Below, piece by piece: positions 4,305 through 6,217 of a DNA stretch of 6,217 nt (position 1 is its first letter; the number at the start of each line of letters is the position of its first letter). The notes under the pieces are model-generated. The model saw only the letters and a list, made by a program, of their open reading frames with translations. It did no database searches and was not told where the DNA came from. The position numbers and the translations under genes are program-made. The DNA lies in NCBI GenBank assembly GCA_024691265.1, contig JAILNT010000175.1, positions 1 to 6,217 of the forward strand. The letters are read 5' to 3'. The DNA comes from Treponema sp. GTDB taxonomy: Bacteria > Spirochaetota > Spirochaetia > Treponematales > Treponemataceae.

Positions 4305-6197
4305 TTAGAGATTTTGTAGATTTTTTTGATATTTTTTTATTGCTTTTAGCAATTCTTGATAAACAACTTTGCTTCTTGTTATATTTTGCTTTTCAATTTG
4401 TACTGGCATCGCTGTTTTATTTAATATTTCTGTAAGTTGTTTTTCCGTTGGAAATATTAAAGCTGCAACTTGTTTCATCTCGCTTTTAGCAATTTCCATG
4501 TCGATAGCTGATAGCTTTGAAAATACACTGTTATAATCTGCTAAAGGTTTCTTTAGTGCATTTTCTGCAATAGATATGCCTTTTTTTGCTGTTGCTGCAA
4601 GATTTTCAAGTTGTCTTTTGAAATCTTTTATCGCTTCATCAAACTTTTGTTCAGGGTATGCAACGGTTTTATTATTTTCTGCATTTTTGAAGAAGCTTTT
4701 TCTAAGTTCTGTTTTTTCAGGTCGTTTCAAAAATTCTTCAAGTGGATAATAATTTATACCAGGAATATTAAGACTATTTGCTGTTAAACTATATGTCTTT
4801 TGTTCTTTGTATTTTGCTATGTTACTTTCAAACCACCAGGCATACATTTTCATTTTGTCATCGGTTATTATGTCTTTTCCTGTATAGTCTTTTTCAATAA
4901 TAGGATTATTTATATACAAGGCTCTTGTTGTTGAAGTTTCAGCACTTTCTATTTTTGTTGAACTAGCATGGATATTTTCTTCGAATGAACAACCTCTTAC
5001 GTGTGTGTTTTTACCTGAATAGCCTAAATCTAGTCCGGCGACAAATATTTCTTTACAGCCTGTTATTCTTGCAAAATCCCAGGCTGTTGTCGATACAGAA
5101 CCTCCAGCTCCAAGTTCTCCTTTCTTGTAAAATATACTTTCAAAATATTTTCCTAAAGGGAATAAAGAAGAGCACATTATTATTTCTTTGCAGTCAAATC
5201 TTAAGGCAGCCGGATATACTGCGGATTCTGCTATAAGTATAGACGATTTTGCTTTTAATCCTGCTATATGCCTGTATGCCCAATACTGTGGGTCTACAAG
5301 TACTATAAAATCAGGTTCTACACCAGCCTTCAGGCAAGTTCGTAAAGCTGTATCTACACAAACTATTATAGCTCGTTTTTTTATTTCTTTTAGATGTGGT
5401 AATAAACTTTCAAGACTTGGACCTGCTGCAATCATTACAACAGGTAATGTTTCATTTTGAAAAAAAGCTGCATTTATATATCTTGCAATTCCGTCACTTT
5501 TTCCAAATTGTATAAGATTTTTGCAGCTGTTGTACATCCACCTTTTTGAAAACTGTTCTAAAGTATGTGCATTAATATCTGCTTTTCTTAGATTGCGTTT
5601 TATTAATTCTGTTAAATTAGCAAAATATTGTGAAGCATGTGCGATTTGAGCGGCTTGTATGAATATTTGACAATGCTTTATATCATATTGATTCAGAACA
5701 GATATTACATCATGTTCCTGTGCAGCTACTGCAAATACGCATTCTTTGTGATTAAGAGTATCTTTCCAATCTGCAAGACAAAAAGCTGCAAAAAGATAAT
5801 TTATATCAGGTTCTATGATAATTACAGGACGGTTAGGGTATTTTCTTGCAAAGGCTTGTACTTGATAACCTAAACCAAATGCACAAAAGACTCCTGCAGC
5901 TTCTTTACCGTCTGGAATTGTTGCAACTGAAGATTCTGCTTCTCTTATTGGATTGTAGGCAGAATGAAGCCTTAACTTAAATTCCGATGCTGTTGGAATG
6001 CCGGTTTTTGAAATTGATATTTCCCAGTTTGGCTTATTTTGGGGAAATGCTATTGCTTCTGAATCAGAAATTTGTAAATTACAGAAAGCTTCTATTTGCT
6101 TTTCAAAAAACGGTATAAGTTTGGGAAAGCGTTTTTTGAAAAGCTCTATGTTACTGTTCCAGAAATTAGAAATATTATTATTCAAGGGTGAGTTCAA
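4305..6197 (-). CDS. DUF115/MptE-like, motility-associated (Maf-type) glycosyltransferase family protein
   Basis: 630 residues, close to the usual size of Maf-type DUF115 proteins, which in other flagellated bacteria are linked to transfer of nonulosonic-acid sugars onto flagellin. Visible features: an N-terminal domain with FWNSNIELFKKRFP (12-25), FGLGYQVQAF (107-116) and VIIIEPD (125-131). The DUF115 core has IAAGPSLES (256-264), ACVD-like VCVDTAL (279-285), VEPDFIVLVDPQ (293-304), GAGGSVSTTAWDFA (363-376) and AGLDLGYSGKNTHVRG (387-402), the last matching the family's GxDLxY...H motif. The C-terminal third is lysine-rich and probably helical. No signal peptide or membrane segments, so cytoplasmic. 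No ATG occurs in frame before about codon 221, so the start is a TTG: position 6197, with GGAG 10 nt upstream, or less likely 6185; an in-frame TGA at 6203-6201 excludes anything longer. Substrate and target are inferred; treponemal flagellins are known to be glycosylated, which fits. The upstream neighbour is outside the window. Confidence 0.85.
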   Translation of the reverse strand: MNSPLNNNISNFWNSNIELFKKRFPKLIPFFEKQIEAFCNLQISDSEAIAFPQNKPNWEISISKTGIPTASEFKLRLHSAYNPIREAESSVATIPDGKEAAGVFCAFGLGYQVQAFARKYPNRPVIIIEPDINYLFAAFCLADWKDTLNHKECVFAVAAQEHDVISVLNQYDIKHCQIFIQAAQIAHASQYFANLTELIKRNLRKADINAHTLEQFSKRWMYNSCKNLIQFGKSDGIARYINAAFFQNETLPVVMIAAGPSLESLLPHLKEIKKRAIIVCVDTALRTCLKAGVEPDFIVLVDPQYWAYRHIAGLKAKSSILIAESAVYPAALRFDCKEIIMCSSLFPLGKYFESIFYKKGELGAGGSVSTTAWDFARITGCKEIFVAGLDLGYSGKNTHVRGCSFEENIHASSTKIESAETSTTRALYINNPIIEKDYTGKDIITDDKMKMYAWWFESNIAKYKEQKTYSLTANSLNIPGINYYPLEEFLKRPEKTELRKSFFKNAENNKTVAYPEQKFDEAIKDFKRQLENLAATAKKGISIAENALKKPLADYNSVFSKLSAIDMEIAKSEMKQVAALIFPTEKQLTEILNKTAMPVQIEKQNITRSKVVYQELLKAIKKYQKNLQNL

Positions 6198-6207
6198 TTG
6201 TCATATT

Positions 6208-6211
6208 CTCC
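6208..6211 (-). promoter_or_regulatory. Ribosome binding site upstream of the Maf-type gene
   Basis: GGAG lies 10 nt before the chosen TTG (6197) and only 3 nt before an out-of-frame ATG (6204-6202). That ATG would give an eight-codon peptide ending at a TAA inside the Maf-type gene. The 10-nt spacing is long but usable, which supports the TTG. Confidence 0.4.
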
Positions 6212-6217
6212 GTTACA

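Noticed and set aside
4211..4308. + strand small frame: perfect AAGGAGG (4211-4217) followed after 7 nt by TTG (4225) and 27 codons
   Set aside because: The spacing is good, but the strand is opposite to both flanking genes, there is no promoter, and the frame consists mostly of the inverted-repeat arms. The AAGGAGG is better seen as the complement of the C-rich stretch in the RNA element.

Overview
The window looks like chromosomal DNA from a low-GC flagellated spirochaete, most likely a Treponema relative. The assignment is an inference from four things: AT-rich DNA, an alpha2 (archaeal/eukaryotic-type) glycyl-tRNA synthetase instead of the two-subunit form, two HD-GYP proteins, and a large DUF115/Maf protein of the flagellin-glycosylation type. 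No rRNA, tRNA, phage, IS or CRISPR sequence is visible.

Layout. The + strand holds the 3' end of a canonical HD-GYP (cyclic-di-GMP phosphodiesterase-like) gene (1-422). It is followed by a complete glycyl-tRNA synthetase (531-1997) and, 38 bp later, an aldo/keto reductase-fold protein (2036-2797). The - strand holds a second, motif-degenerate HD-GYP protein (2818-4083) and a 630-residue DUF115/Maf-type protein (4305-6197). The AKR and the second HD-GYP gene converge with 20 bp between stop codons. A hairpin that can serve the - strand gene as a terminator lies inside the AKR 3' end.

The only sizeable stretch without a protein gene is 4084-4304, and it is the most interesting part of the window. 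Read on the - strand it carries a 10-bp perfect hairpin, then a GC-richer domain of about 59 nt enclosed by a second, competing 9-bp helix, then a 13-bp terminator hairpin with a T9 tail. The only imperfect position of the terminator stem is a G.U pair in the - strand RNA but an A.C mismatch on the + strand, which fixes the direction. This is the layout of a cis-regulatory RNA or a terminated small RNA. It matches no riboswitch consensus I know. A promoter-like sequence between the terminator and the second HD-GYP gene suggests that gene can also be expressed on its own.

Functionally, glyS is housekeeping. The two HD-GYP proteins and the Maf-type protein suggest a cyclic-di-GMP/motility neighbourhood, though the second HD-GYP has lost several metal-site residues and may be a sensor rather than an enzyme. 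The AKR-fold protein also lacks two of its four catalytic residues.
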